A DNA stretch of 64,000 nt from Hymenobacter metallilatus (lineage in GTDB: Bacteria; Bacteroidota; Bacteroidia; Cytophagales; Hymenobacteraceae): contig NZ_RWIS01000007.1 in assembly GCF_003944705.1 (NCBI RefSeq), positions 186,001-250,000 of the forward strand, in the 5' to 3' direction. The notes beneath the pieces were generated by a model that had not been told where the DNA came from, did not search any database, and saw only the letters and a list, made by a program, of their open reading frames with translations. Shown in pieces: positions 23,427 to 32,133 of this stretch; within the stretch, counting starts at the first letter, position 1, and the number at the start of each line of letters is the position of its first letter. Made by a program: the position numbers and the translations under genes.

Positions 23427-24170
23427 ATGTCTTTCTCCACCCCGGAGTACTCCCACCCCTTAGCCATTGTAGTGCCTTGCTACCGCCCGCCCAGCGGGTG
23501 GGCGGCTAATATTCTGGCCAGCCTTGAGCGGCTGCAGTCATTGTTGCCGCCCGTGGCAATACATGTGTACGTGGTGAATGACGGGGCCATAGCAGACGTA
23601 ACCGCCGATGATATAGCCCTGCTTACTACTACCCTGGCCGGGCAATTCACGTACGTGGCCTACCCCACAAACTACGGTAAAGGCCACGCCTTACGCAAAG
23701 GCATGGCGCAGGTTCAGGAGCCTTACTGCCTGTTCACGGATATTGATTTCCCCTATCAGGAGCACAGTATGGCGGCGGTGTACCAGCTCCTGCTGCAGTC
23801 GGGGGCTGATATTGTGGTAGGTGTGCGGGACGATGCCTACTATGCCCAGGTGCCGCCGGCCCGGCGGCGCGTTTCCCGCTTGCTGCGGCGGGTTACCCGC
23901 CATGTCTTGCGCCTGCCCGTTGAAGACACCCAGTGCGGGCTTAAAGCTTTCAATACCACCGGACGGCAACTGTTCCTGCGTACTACCACCCAGCGCTACC
24001 TCTTCGATCTGGAATTGTTGTTTCTGGCCTCGCGCATTCAGCATTTGCGGGTGCTGGCTCAGGCGGTTGAACTGAAGCCTGGCATTGTGTTTTCGCGCCT
24101 GAATCCGCGCATCCTGCTAACCGAAACTACCAACCTGATCCGCATTCTGGGCCGGCGACGCCGCTACTAG
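23427..24170 (+). CDS. Family 2 glycosyltransferase, polyprenyl-phosphate type
   Basis: 247 residues, GT-A fold. Ordered motifs: AIVVPCYRP (nucleotide-binding start), VVNDGA, NYGKGHALRKGM, and the DXD-like FTDIDFPY, then VEDTQCGLKAFN. This set is typical of dolichol/undecaprenyl-phosphate sugar transferases of the Dpm1/DPG-synthase type, which load a sugar onto a lipid phosphate. There are no C-terminal transmembrane helices, so it would act as a soluble or peripheral enzyme. It converges on a GT-C-like membrane protein that could use the lipid-linked sugar; that coupling is inferred. Confidence 0.88.
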   Translation: MSFSTPEYSHPLAIVVPCYRPPSGWAANILASLERLQSLLPPVAIHVYVVNDGAIADVTADDIALLTTTLAGQFTYVAYPTNYGKGHALRKGMAQVQEPYCLFTDIDFPYQEHSMAAVYQLLLQSGADIVVGVRDDAYYAQVPPARRRVSRLLRRVTRHVLRLPVEDTQCGLKAFNTTGRQLFLRTTTQRYLFDLELLFLASRIQHLRVLAQAVELKPGIVFSRLNPRILLTETTNLIRILGRRRRY

Positions 24171-24171
24171 T

Positions 24172-24193
24172 ACGTGCAGTGGTTACTGCACGT
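24172..24193. terminator. Small hairpin shared by convergent genes
   Basis: ACGTGCAG / CTGCACGT, 8-bp stem with a 6-base loop, between the GT2 stop (24170) and overlapping the stop of the minus-strand gene (24183-24185). Confidence 0.6.
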
Positions 24194-26069
24194 CCCAGCG
24201 GTAAAGGCGCAGCTTACCCGACTGCGCCACCAGGGTAAGCTGCTGCCACTGCGGCAGATTGGCTCCGGCCGCAATAAGCTGCTGAGCCAACGGGTTGGAT
24301 TGTTGCTTGCCGTAGGGATTAGTGCCGTCGAAGTAGCTTTCATCATACAACACCAGTACGGGCTTGCCGGCCGCCAGCAGGTGCGCGCGCAGGGTTGGGG
24401 TTGGGCCCTGAGGGCGGAAAATGCTCCGCAGCTCCTGTACGTGTGCCTGTGGCGTGCGAGAAAGTTTGCTGGCCATTAAGGGCAGGTTAGTACCCAACGA
24501 CAGCGCGTAGGCGTGCAGCGAATGGGCGTTGTCGTCGTCTACGGTCAGGGCCAGGTCCTCGCTGCCCACATGAAAGAACGGTACCGGCAAAATGGCCTGA
24601 TACTGTGCTGGTTGTATCTGTTGCAGCAGGGGCTGTAGCTCCGAGAAAGTCCGTTGGTCGGTGAGCAGGTTGGGCAGCAACGACTTGCGGTAATGCTTGA
24701 TTGTGTCGCGGGTGTCCAGCAATGCCAGCACCACCAGCGCTACTGCTACCACCCATCGGCCCGGCCAGCGGCTAAGCCGCAGCCAGAAATCAAGACCAAC
24801 CAGCACGACCAGGTTAACGGCCCAGAAAAACGGCCAGCTGAACCGGGCCACTGCCCGGAAATGGGTAACCGCTTTGGTAATCTTCTGCAGGTAATAGAAA
24901 GCGCTGAAGTAGTTCTGGAACACGTACTGGTCGTCGGCAACGGCATATTCGGTGCCAATGGAAACGGCCACTCCAACCAGAGCTGCGCCCAGCAGCAACC
25001 ACAGAAAAGCCCGTTCCGGTGTCTGGCTCCAGGCCTGCCAGAAATGCCGGGCCGCCGGCCGACGCACCAGCCAGCTTACCGCAAAAAACGTCAGTCCAAA
25101 CAACGCAAACGCCCCCAGGTACGCCACCGACTCGTAGGTAGGCTGAGCCCGAGGCTCCAGCCAGAAATGCACCGTTTGGTAGCTGCCAGGCTTGAGCAGG
25201 GCAGAAAGCTGTAGTTTCCAGGGCGCGTAGTTGAAGCCGGTGGCCTCCATGCTGCGCAGACCACGATACCCGTCGGTAAGGCGCACTATCACAAAGCAAA
25301 CTACTGTTGGCAGCAGCGTCAGGAGCAGGGCTGCGCCACTGAGCGTGGTGTTGCGCCATTGCTGCCGACGCAGCAGCCAGCAGGCAAAGAAACCCGCCGT
25401 GGTAAGGGCCAGCAGCGGCAGGTAGTACAGATGAATAAGGCCGGCCACAATGAAGCCTGCTGTCAAGACCAGCACCCAGGGCCTAATGGGCCGGTTGGCC
25501 TGGGCCCGTTCGTACAGGCCCAGCAGCCCCCAAACGGCCAGCAGCACCACCCAGCTGTAGGAGAGGTTGAAGTGGCCAACCAGCAGGCGGCTGGTTTGCG
25601 GATTCAGCCACGGCAGCATAACGGCAAACAGCACAACCAGCCCCCAGTGCCGCACCAAACGGCGCAGAATAGCCACCAGCAGTGCCGTGCTAATGAAAAA
25701 GCCAGCCAGCATCAACCCATGATACACATCCAGCGCGTGGGGCCGGAGGTCGAAAATATAGTGCGACCAAAGGCGCACTGGCACGGCCAGCAGTGGAGTA
25801 TTGTCCGTGAAGAAAAGATAGTCGCCAAAGGGATGGTTCATCATCCCGAACCAGGTTAAGCCATTGGCCCAGGGCTGCTGCACGTAGGCCTGAAACGTAA
25901 CGTAGTTCTTGGCGCCATCCTGGGTTGTTACCAGCAGGTGTTGGCCGGGCTCCAGCAGTAGCGCCCCAAAAGCGCGTAACACCAGCAGCGCCTGCAGCAC
26001 CAGAGCTAGCAGTAGCAGAACACGGGCAGAAGGACGCCAGCGCCGGGCAGCGGCAAGCGAAATAGGCAT
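24183..26069 (-). CDS. Multi-pass membrane protein, GT-C glycosyltransferase-like
   Basis: 628 residues with about ten to twelve transmembrane helices in the first ~480 residues and a soluble C-terminal part (~150 residues). The first periplasmic loop after helix 1 holds DGAKNYVTFQAY and MMNHPFGDYLFFTDN; acidic residues in this loop are typical of GT-C enzymes that use polyprenyl-linked sugars. No specific family is assigned. A TACCTTTG promoter element lies 50 bases upstream. It converges with a lipid-sugar synthase and is followed in the same direction by none, with a PIG-L deacetylase upstream. Confidence 0.72.
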   Translation of the reverse strand: MPISLAAARRWRPSARVLLLLALVLQALLVLRAFGALLLEPGQHLLVTTQDGAKNYVTFQAYVQQPWANGLTWFGMMNHPFGDYLFFTDNTPLLAVPVRLWSHYIFDLRPHALDVYHGLMLAGFFISTALLVAILRRLVRHWGLVVLFAVMLPWLNPQTSRLLVGHFNLSYSWVVLLAVWGLLGLYERAQANRPIRPWVLVLTAGFIVAGLIHLYYLPLLALTTAGFFACWLLRRQQWRNTTLSGAALLLTLLPTVVCFVIVRLTDGYRGLRSMEATGFNYAPWKLQLSALLKPGSYQTVHFWLEPRAQPTYESVAYLGAFALFGLTFFAVSWLVRRPAARHFWQAWSQTPERAFLWLLLGAALVGVAVSIGTEYAVADDQYVFQNYFSAFYYLQKITKAVTHFRAVARFSWPFFWAVNLVVLVGLDFWLRLSRWPGRWVVAVALVVLALLDTRDTIKHYRKSLLPNLLTDQRTFSELQPLLQQIQPAQYQAILPVPFFHVGSEDLALTVDDDNAHSLHAYALSLGTNLPLMASKLSRTPQAHVQELRSIFRPQGPTPTLRAHLLAAGKPVLVLYDESYFDGTNPYGKQQSNPLAQQLIAAGANLPQWQQLTLVAQSGKLRLYRWDVQ

Positions 26070-26118
26070 ACGTAGGGGAGGGGTGGAGGATGCAGAGCCA
26101 GCCCAGTGCCAGCTCAGG

Positions 26119-26126
26119 CAAAGGTA
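26119..26126 (-). promoter_or_regulatory. Predicted -7 element for the membrane protein gene
   Basis: Reads TACCTTTG on the minus strand, 50 bases before the ATG ending at 26069. Confidence 0.5.
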
Positions 26127-26147
26127 GAGCAGAAAATACGGCAGCGC

Positions 26148-27398
26148 CTAGCGTACGACCGACAGGGTATGACGGCGCCGGTGATGACCAACCCGCAGCT
26201 CAGCAATGTAGGTGCCTGCTGCCGGAAAGCGCTGCACATCCAGCCACTGCTCATGGCGCCCTACTGACTGCAACGAGCCATCCAGTAGCTGCATTACCTC
26301 GCGGCCTTGCATATCCACTATCCGGAGCCACACATTGGCCGGTACGGGCAGGCTATACACCAGTTGGGTGGATTCGGAGAAGGGGTTAGGGTAGGCGGGT
26401 TCCAGTATCAATTTTGTTTCCAGTAGTGCCTCGGCATCTACCACGTCCCCCAGCTCGGTTGACGCCGAAGGTACAAAGCTGGGCAATGGCTGCAGCTGCG
26501 GGCCGGCCTGATGCCGCACCTGCATGTACTGATGCCCGATGAAGGCCAGGTGCTTGGCATCCCAGGGGTCTGGCTGGCCCGCGTTTACCATGGTCTGGCA
26601 GTAGGCTTTATATACCTGCCGCTGGTTGTTCTGCTGAGTGGCCGACAGATTAACCGGACGTTTGCTTACATCGTATCCCACGTACTGAAAAAAGCGGCAT
26701 TCTTGCTGCTTCATCACGTGCTGGGCCAGTACCCCCGCCAAATAATGGTCGGAATGGTCACCAGGGTTGGAGCGGGCGTCAGCCAGCGGAATGTGCATGG
26801 TAAGCTGCCCTTTGATGGCCTCGTGAGCTAGGAGCTCCTTTACCGTGAGCCGCAGATCTTCCCAGGAGACGTAGGCCTTGCCGCCGTTCAATGGCGTGAG
26901 AGGCCGGCCGGCGTCGCGCAACTGCTGCAAACTCTGGAAACCGCCCCGCGACAGTCCCCGGCCGCTAACTCCCCCATCGGGCAAGTGCAGATAGAATGCT
27001 ACCACGTTTTGCTGCCGGTACATCTCAATGCTATGCCCGTTCACAACTATTGTACCGGTACTAGCCGACGTAACCGTTTTGTTCAATTCTACCGACTGAC
27101 GCACCGATGCCCGGTGACCGGCTTCCCGGGTTTGCCAATAAATATCGGCGGGCTCGTCGGCCTGGCCACCGGTTAAGCAGATGAATACAATTTTCCGCCG
27201 GCTATGCTGCGTCTCTTCGCAGACAGCCGACCCCATAAACAACTGCCAATCATCCGGATGGGCGGTCAAAACTGCCGTCCATTTGGGCGTAGGCGGGTTG
27301 CAGGAAGCAGATGCGGTTGTACCCGTTTGAGCCCGTAGCTGCCCCGAAACTTGACATAGCACAGCCAGCAGGAAAATCCAGAGTATAACTTTTCTCAT
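26148..27398 (-). CDS. Secreted PIG-L family deacetylase with T9SS sorting domain
   Basis: 416 residues. The signal peptide (MRKVILWIFLLAVLCQVSG) is followed by a PIG-L/LmbE deacetylase domain: metal motif HPDDW at 47-51 and the distal HSDH at 215-218. PIG-L enzymes remove N-acetyl groups from GlcNAc conjugates and normally read HPDDE, so Trp51 at the Glu position is noteworthy. The last ~85 residues (EPAYPNPFSESTQLVYSLPV ... GTYIAELRVGHHRRRHTLSVVR) are a type A T9SS sorting domain, so the enzyme is exported to the surface or medium. It stands next to glycan-related genes. Substrate unknown. Confidence 0.88.
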   Translation of the reverse strand: MRKVILWIFLLAVLCQVSGQLRAQTGTTASASCNPPTPKWTAVLTAHPDDWQLFMGSAVCEETQHSRRKIVFICLTGGQADEPADIYWQTREAGHRASVRQSVELNKTVTSASTGTIVVNGHSIEMYRQQNVVAFYLHLPDGGVSGRGLSRGGFQSLQQLRDAGRPLTPLNGGKAYVSWEDLRLTVKELLAHEAIKGQLTMHIPLADARSNPGDHSDHYLAGVLAQHVMKQQECRFFQYVGYDVSKRPVNLSATQQNNQRQVYKAYCQTMVNAGQPDPWDAKHLAFIGHQYMQVRHQAGPQLQPLPSFVPSASTELGDVVDAEALLETKLILEPAYPNPFSESTQLVYSLPVPANVWLRIVDMQGREVMQLLDGSLQSVGRHEQWLDVQRFPAAGTYIAELRVGHHRRRHTLSVVR

Positions 27399-27436
27399 GC
27401 CGTAACCGGGGAAAGAGTAGGGAAGGCCTTAGTTTT

Positions 27437-27444
27437 CAAATTTA
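27437..27444 (-). promoter_or_regulatory. Predicted -7 element of the PIG-L gene
   Basis: Reads TAAATTTG on the minus strand, 39 bases before the start at 27398. The rest of 27445-27658 shows no gene or repeat; it is moderately AT-rich. Confidence 0.45.
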
Positions 27445-27658
27445 CCAGCCAAACCCTGGAAATCTATGCGTGTCTTAAGCTGTTTAGATAAAACGTTGAA
27501 ATATTGCAGGCGAAAGGACCAATATGGGCAATGAACATCTCGTTTTAATCGTTGGAGCTTAGTTGAAGCGTCAGAAAACAGTACAACTTGGATGTCTGCA
27601 ATTCATGGTCCGTTCGGTTGAGGCCGTACGTATCCTCGGCCAGCAGGACGAGTAATGG

Positions 27659-28531
27659 CTATAGCTCCTCCACCTCCAGCACTAGCTCGTAGTTGTAGTC
27701 GCTCACCGATTCGTTAGGCAGCGCCCGGCGCATGGGAGCCAAATCCTGGGGCACCGACTGCCAGCTTGCGGGCTGGCCCCGGTGGTCAACCAGCAGCCAG
27801 GAGTGGCACTCCGCCGCCGTGGCTACCAAGCGGTAAGCCAGCGCCGGAAACGAAGATGATGGTACCAGCCGGGCGCTGCCATCGGAGCGGAGCATCTCCA
27901 CGTAACGGTAGGAGCGGGCACTCTGGCCGGGCTTTATTTTCCGGAAATCCAGATCCTGCGGAGGGGTGTGGCCGTCGTACGGGGCGGTTAGGACCCGCTG
28001 GCGCACGAAGGTTTCTGTATCCGTTGTGGGCAGGCCTTCAGCCACCACAAATAGGCCCCGCGTCGGCAGCACAAGCCGTTGGTCCGCTACCTCGAAACGA
28101 ATCCAGCCTTTTTCCTGCGTCGCCGTTTCGGCCGTGAGCAACAACTTTTGAGGTAGCAGGTTTTGGCTGGCTACGGGGCCGGTGGTCATGGTTCCGGGGC
28201 TGAGCCAGAGGTGCAGGCGGCCTTCGGGCAGGTTGCGGCGGTGTTTGGGCAGGTCGTGTACCGCCTCGGGCATACGGGACCCCAGCTGTAGCCGCACGGC
28301 CCGCACCACATACACCCGGGTCGTATCGGGCGGGCCGTGCCACACGGCCACGGCCCGCCCCGGCGTCAACTCCCGGCCGAAGGCCGTGTGCAGTCCTTTC
28401 GTTTCACCGGGTGCCCGGAGCGTCCGCGTCCGGGGCTGGGCTCGTACAGTTACTTCCGGCAGGTGCTGGCGGGTGCGGGGCGTATCAGGTAAGGAGGCTA
28501 GCAGAACTAGGGAGGATAGGATCAGCCACAT
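27659..28531 (-). CDS. Hypothetical exported protein, paralogue of 28712-29437
   Basis: 290 residues with a signal peptide (MWLILSSLVLLASLPDT). After a stretch LPEVTVRAQPRTRTLRAPG, resembling the plug-leading region of Bacteroidota surface proteins, comes a beta-rich domain: LPEGRLHLWLSPGTMTTGPVASQNLLPQ ... WIRFEVADQRLVLPTRGLFVVAEGLP. The same order (EGQLRV, GPASDNLLPEPVLLT, LLVPDQGFFIVIEGIG) occurs in the next gene. It looks like a jelly-roll fold often found after carboxypeptidase-like regulatory domains. No enzymatic residues are evident; function unknown. Confidence 0.72.
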   Translation of the reverse strand: MWLILSSLVLLASLPDTPRTRQHLPEVTVRAQPRTRTLRAPGETKGLHTAFGRELTPGRAVAVWHGPPDTTRVYVVRAVRLQLGSRMPEAVHDLPKHRRNLPEGRLHLWLSPGTMTTGPVASQNLLPQKLLLTAETATQEKGWIRFEVADQRLVLPTRGLFVVAEGLPTTDTETFVRQRVLTAPYDGHTPPQDLDFRKIKPGQSARSYRYVEMLRSDGSARLVPSSSFPALAYRLVATAAECHSWLLVDHRGQPASWQSVPQDLAPMRRALPNESVSDYNYELVLEVEEL

Positions 28532-28620
28532 CAGCGAAGTCAGACAATCGTAAATGGCGGGTAGCTGCTAGGTTGAGGTGCCGCAAGTATATAGGATGCG
28601 TTGAATAAAGGCAATACAAA

Positions 28621-28657
28621 AACCGGCCGCCTCTGCATAGTAGAAGCGGCCGGTTAA
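28621..28657 (-). terminator. Terminator downstream of the 28712 gene
   Basis: AACCGGCCGC / GCGGCCGGTT, 10-bp stem with adjacent A-run on the left, giving a T-run on the minus strand, after the stop of the minus-strand gene 28712-29437. Confidence 0.82.
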
Positions 28658-28711
28658 CTTGGTTACAATGAGATTAGATAAGCAAAGCAAGAATGCAGGA
28701 TAAAAACAAAC

Positions 28712-29437
28712 CTACTCAAATATTGCCTCCAACAAGACTACGGAGCTTTCTGATGGTTTATAATGCCACTCCTGCGTTACAGCATCCAGATACCAACTTT
28801 CCGCAGTTTTAGTATCTACTTGAGTGCCTTTTAAGATTGGAAAATCAGTAATTGGGGCCGTGCGCAGAGTGTGGCTGGAGTCAATACGTCGACGAAGTTG
28901 GTAGCGGGGAGCGGCTGGCTTGCCCATTTGAGGTTCCAGCCCACTAACATATTCATCGGGATAATTTCCTATCCCTTCTATCACAATAAAAAAGCCCTGA
29001 TCGGGGACTAATAGTTGTGCCGTAGGCCATTGAATAGTTAGGTGCTTGCGGGATGCACGCAGTATTTTAGTGGTTAAAAGTACAGGCTCAGGCAACAGAT
29101 TATCACTGGCGGGACCTTTAGCTGCCGTAACTGAGGCCACTCGTACCCGCAACTGACCTTCCCGAATCCGGCTAGGCTGATATAAATGCACCCGTATTTG
29201 GCGTAACTTATGGTAACCAGCTTGTGGAGACTGGAAACGGACTGCATAGCCCCCACCCGGTGCTTGCGAGTGCCATGTGTTATTTTTTTCAATGCCAGAA
29301 GCAACAACCAGCTGGCCGTAATAGCCTTGAACGTTAATATCGGATAGTACTATAGTGGTATTTAAAGTATCAGTATTACGTTGGGCTACAGCTGTGTGAA
29401 ATATAGCTAACATTATTATTAACAAGCAAGCTTTCAT
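28712..29437 (-). CDS. Hypothetical exported protein, AT-rich, paralogue of 27659-28531
   Basis: 241 residues with a signal peptide (MKACLLIIMLAIFHTAVAQ). It shares the beta-rich domain of the preceding gene: REGQLRVRVASVTAAKGPASDNLLPE then LLVPDQGFFIVIEGIGNYPDEY. The coding DNA is visibly AT-richer and uses more A/T-ending codons than its neighbours, although the paralogue at 27659 has ordinary composition. This suggests separate ancestry or transfer of the AT-rich copy. No function is assigned. It lies between two terminators and is probably transcribed alone. Confidence 0.74.
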   Translation of the reverse strand: MKACLLIIMLAIFHTAVAQRNTDTLNTTIVLSDINVQGYYGQLVVASGIEKNNTWHSQAPGGGYAVRFQSPQAGYHKLRQIRVHLYQPSRIREGQLRVRVASVTAAKGPASDNLLPEPVLLTTKILRASRKHLTIQWPTAQLLVPDQGFFIVIEGIGNYPDEYVSGLEPQMGKPAAPRYQLRRRIDSSHTLRTAPITDFPILKGTQVDTKTAESWYLDAVTQEWHYKPSESSVVLLEAIFE

Positions 29438-29452
29438 ATGTGGTGTAAAAAT

Positions 29453-29484
29453 AAAGGTAGAGCCGACAAAGACTCTACCTTTTG
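29453..29484 (-). terminator. Terminator downstream of the small Cys-rich peptide gene
   Basis: AAAGGTAGAG / CTCTACCTTT, a 10-bp perfect stem with 10-base loop and flanking A/T runs, 18 bases after the stop (minus strand) at 29502. Confidence 0.82.
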
Positions 29485-29501
29485 AAAAACAAATTAGCTA
29501 A

Positions 29502-29717
29502 TTAGCAGCCACAATCTGCTGGGCAAGATGCTCCTGTATCAACATCTGTTTCGGTTTCGAGCCAGAAAATATAGATTCGATGAATTTGGTGCAAAGTACC
29601 GCCAGAACAAAATTGATTACCCCAGGTATTGCCAAACATTGGATTGGCGGATGCTTTGGAAGCAATTCCTAAGATTAAGCCAAAAGTCAAAAGACTCGAA
29701 AATAATTTTTTCTTCAT
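29502..29717 (-). CDS. Small secreted Cys-tailed peptide
   Basis: 71 residues. A clear signal peptide (MKKKLFSSLLTFGLILGIASKASA, cleavage near residue 24) leaves a ~47-residue mature peptide beginning NPMFGNTWGNQFCSGG and ending DTGASCPADCGC. The mature part has four Cys, three crowded at the C-terminus. Base composition is AT-rich like the next gene. It has its own terminator. Small signal-bearing peptides with Cys or Gly-Cys tails occur in Bacteroidota, some as modified peptide precursors, but no modifying enzyme is nearby. Function unknown. Confidence 0.65.
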   Translation of the reverse strand: MKKKLFSSLLTFGLILGIASKASANPMFGNTWGNQFCSGGTLHQIHRIYIFWLETETDVDTGASCPADCGC

Positions 29718-29836
29718 TATGAATGCAAGTAAAAATACGCCTACTCTGTTGTATCCGCTTTTCGGCTCCGGCGGGCTAGCGACACAAGTATATGCCCCCC
29801 CCCGGTATACTTTCCAAATGAAATATATAAAAAACG

Positions 29837-29873
29837 AACAGGCTGCTCTCGAAACATCGAAAGCAGCCTGTTA
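29837..29873 (-). terminator. Terminator of sucD
   Basis: AACAGGCTGCT / AGCAGCCTGTT, 11-bp perfect stem, 27 bases downstream of the sucD stop on the minus strand, followed by an A-rich (minus-strand T-rich) tract. Confidence 0.85.
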
Positions 29874-29899
29874 AGGCATTTAGCCGGATACTTAATTAT

Positions 29900-30781
29900 T
29901 TACTTGCTGCCCAGTACGCGCAGCATCGTCTCGCCGATTTCGGCGGGCGAGTCTACTACGTGGATGCCGCACTCGCGCATGATGGCCATTTTGGCGGCGG
30001 CCGTGTCGTCGGCACCGCCTACGATGGCGCCGGCGTGGCCCATGCGGCGGCCGGGAGGCGCGGTCTGGCCGGCAATGAAGCCAACTACGGGCTTCTTGTT
30101 GCCGGTTTCCTTGATCCAGCGGGCGGCTTCGGCTTCCATGCCGCCCCCGATTTCGCCAATCATCACGATGCCCTCAGTTTCGGGGTCGTTCATGAGCAGC
30201 TCCACGGCTTCCTTGGTGGTGGTGCCGATAATCGGGTCGCCGCCGATGCCGATGGCCGTGGTCTGACCCAAGCCGGCTTTCGTGAGCTGGTCGACGGCTT
30301 CGTAGGTCAGGGTACCTGATTTCGACACGATGCCCACGCGGCCTTTCTGGAAGATAAAGCCGGGCATGATGCCCACTTTGCACTCGCCGGCCGTCATTAC
30401 ACCGGGGCAGTTGGGGCCAATCATGCGCAGGCCCTCACGGCCCTTCAGGTATTCCTTCACCGCAATCATGTCCTTGGTAGGAATGCCTTCGGTGATGGTT
30501 ACGATTACTTTGATGCCGGCATCAGCAGCTTCCATGATGGCGTCGGCGGCAAATGCCGGCGGCACGAAAATGATGCTGGTATCAGCGCCGGCCTGCTCAA
30601 CGGCCTCCGCTACGGTGTTGAACACGGGGCGCTCCAGGTGCTGGGTACCGCCTTTGCCGGGCGTTACGCCACCCACCACGTTGGTGCCGTACTCAATCAT
30701 CTGCTGGGCATGGAACGAGCCTTCGGAGCCCGTAAAGCCCTGCACAATCACTTTGGAATCCTTGTTTACCAGAACACTCAT
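29900..30781 (-). CDS. sucD: Succinate--CoA ligase, alpha subunit
   Basis: TCA-cycle enzyme subunit (succinyl-CoA + ADP/GDP + Pi to succinate + NTP). 293 residues from ATG 30781 ([18 protein letters not shown]), the normal family start and length; a longer in-frame extension to 30919 is low-quality and upstream of the promoter. CoA-binding Rossmann domain with [16 protein letters not shown], then ligase domain with GPNCPGV and the phosphorylated His in [12 protein letters not shown]. The beta subunit gene sucC is not in the window, as is common in Bacteroidota. Confidence 0.96.
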   Translation of the reverse strand: MSVLVNKDSKVIVQGFTGSEGSFHAQQMIEYGTNVVGGVTPGKGGTQHLERPVFNTVAEAVEQAGADTSIIFVPPAFAADAIMEAADAGIKVIVTITEGIPTKDMIAVKEYLKGREGLRMIGPNCPGVMTAGECKVGIMPGFIFQKGRVGIVSKSGTLTYEAVDQLTKAGLGQTTAIGIGGDPIIGTTTKEAVELLMNDPETEGIVMIGEIGGGMEAEAARWIKETGNKKPVVGFIAGQTAPPGRRMGHAGAIVGGADDTAAAKMAIMRECGIHVVDSPAEIGETMLRVLGSK

Positions 30782-30856
30782 GAGAAGAAGTGGGGTTAGC
30801 GGAAGATGCTGATATGGGGGTGGGATGCTGCCGCTACGGCCGGGCCGGCGGCGGGG

Positions 30857-30864
30857 CAAAAGTA
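30857..30864 (-). promoter_or_regulatory. Predicted -7 element of sucD
   Basis: Reads TACTTTTG on the minus strand, 76 bases before the sucD ATG. Confidence 0.5.
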
Positions 30865-30891
30865 GAGGTTTTTGGGGCAGGGGCAAGGCTG

Positions 30892-31056
30892 AATCACAGA
30901 TGCTCGCAGATGCAGCCATGGATGATGCAGATTAAGCCGCGGCTGGTGCAGATGAAGGCACGGATGCCGCGGATTGGTTTTGCAAGCTGACAGGCGGCTG
31001 GAAATCTATATCATCCTATTCATCTGTGTTATCTGCGGCTTTATCTGTATCATCTG
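30892..31056. repeat. Family D element (CACAGATGnnCGCAGAT words) between sucD and cysteine synthase gene
   Basis: Left side AATCACAGATGCTCGCAGAT and GCAGATTAAGCCGC; right side CATCTGTGTTATCTGCGGCT and TTATCTGTATCATCTG. The two sides are complementary in word content but only partly in register. It fills most of the 333-base gap between the divergent genes; both promoters lie just outside it. Confidence 0.65.
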
Positions 31057-31067
31057 TAATAAGCCCG

Positions 31068-31075
31068 TACCTTTG
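31068..31075 (+). promoter_or_regulatory. Predicted -7 element of the cysteine synthase gene
   Basis: TACCTTTG, 39 bases before ATG 31115; upstream -33 is weak. Confidence 0.55.
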
Positions 31076-31114
31076 CGGCCTCTCTCGCATTACCACTCGT
31101 TTCTCTCACCCGAA

Positions 31115-32092
31115 ATGTACTTCAACAACATTGTAGAGGCCATTGGCAACACGCCTTTGGTCAGGCTGAACAGCGTAGCCGCCGGTATTAAAGGCACTGT
31201 TCTGGCCAAAGTAGAATACTTCAACCCTGGCAACTCGGTAAAGGACCGCATGGCCATCCGGATGGTGGAAGACGCCGAAAAGGCGGGCCTGCTCAAGCCC
31301 GGCGGCACCATTATCGAAGGCACCAGCGGCAATACCGGCATGGGCCTGGCGCTGGCCGCCATTGCCAAGGGCTACCAGTGCATCTTTGTGATGAGCGACA
31401 AGCAGAGCAAGGAAAAGCAGGATATCCTGCGGGCGGTAGGGGCCCAGGTGGTGGTATGCCCCGTCGACGTGGCCCCCGACGACCCGCGCTCCTATTACTC
31501 GGTAGCCCGCCGCCTGAACCAGGAAACGCCCAACTCCTTCTACCCCAACCAGTACGATAACCTGTCGAACACGGCGGCGCACTACGAGAGCACCGGCCCG
31601 GAAATCTGGGCGCAGACGGAAGGGAAAATTACGCACTTCGCGGCCGGCGTGGGCACGGGCGGCACCATCTGCGGCACGGCCAAGTACCTGAAAGAGCAAA
31701 ACGCCAACCTTGTAACCGTGGGGCTGGACACCTACGGCTCCGTGTTCAAAAAGTACAAGGAAACCGGCATTTTCGACGAAAACGAAATCTATCCTTACAA
31801 GACGGAAGGCATCGGGGAAGATATTCTACCCAAGAATGTTAACTTCGACCTGATTGACTTGTTCATCAAGGTAACTGACCAGGATGCGGCCGTTATGACT
31901 CGTCGTTTGGCCAAGGAAGAGGGCTTGTTCGTGGGCTGGTCGTGCGGCTCGGCGGTACACGGGGCCCTGGAATATGCCAAAGAGCACCTGCAGGAAGGTG
32001 ATACGATGGTGATTATTCTGCCTGACCATGGTACCCGCTACCTCGGCAAAATCTACAACGACGACTGGATGCGGGAGCAGGGCTGGTTGTAA
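31115..32092 (+). CDS. PLP-dependent cysteine synthase / cystathionine beta-synthase-like enzyme
   Basis: 325 residues, fold type II PLP enzyme. PLP-Lys in NPGNSVKDRMAIRM (about residue 43), phosphate/substrate loop EGTSGNTGMG, and the glycine-rich GVGTGGTICG, ending with GWSCGSAVHGAL. The set suits O-acetylserine sulfhydrylase or cystathionine beta-synthase (catalytic core without CBS domains); MSDKQSKEKQDILRAVGAQVV leans to the CBS side. Exact activity cannot be told from sequence alone. ATG 31115 gives the family start MYFNNIVEAIGNTPLVRL. Confidence 0.9.
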   Translation: MYFNNIVEAIGNTPLVRLNSVAAGIKGTVLAKVEYFNPGNSVKDRMAIRMVEDAEKAGLLKPGGTIIEGTSGNTGMGLALAAIAKGYQCIFVMSDKQSKEKQDILRAVGAQVVVCPVDVAPDDPRSYYSVARRLNQETPNSFYPNQYDNLSNTAAHYESTGPEIWAQTEGKITHFAAGVGTGGTICGTAKYLKEQNANLVTVGLDTYGSVFKKYKETGIFDENEIYPYKTEGIGEDILPKNVNFDLIDLFIKVTDQDAAVMTRRLAKEEGLFVGWSCGSAVHGALEYAKEHLQEGDTMVIILPDHGTRYLGKIYNDDWMREQGWL

Positions 32093-32133
32093 GCCCGATT
32101 CTCTGATCTGACCGCCTTTATTCTTTCCCCACC

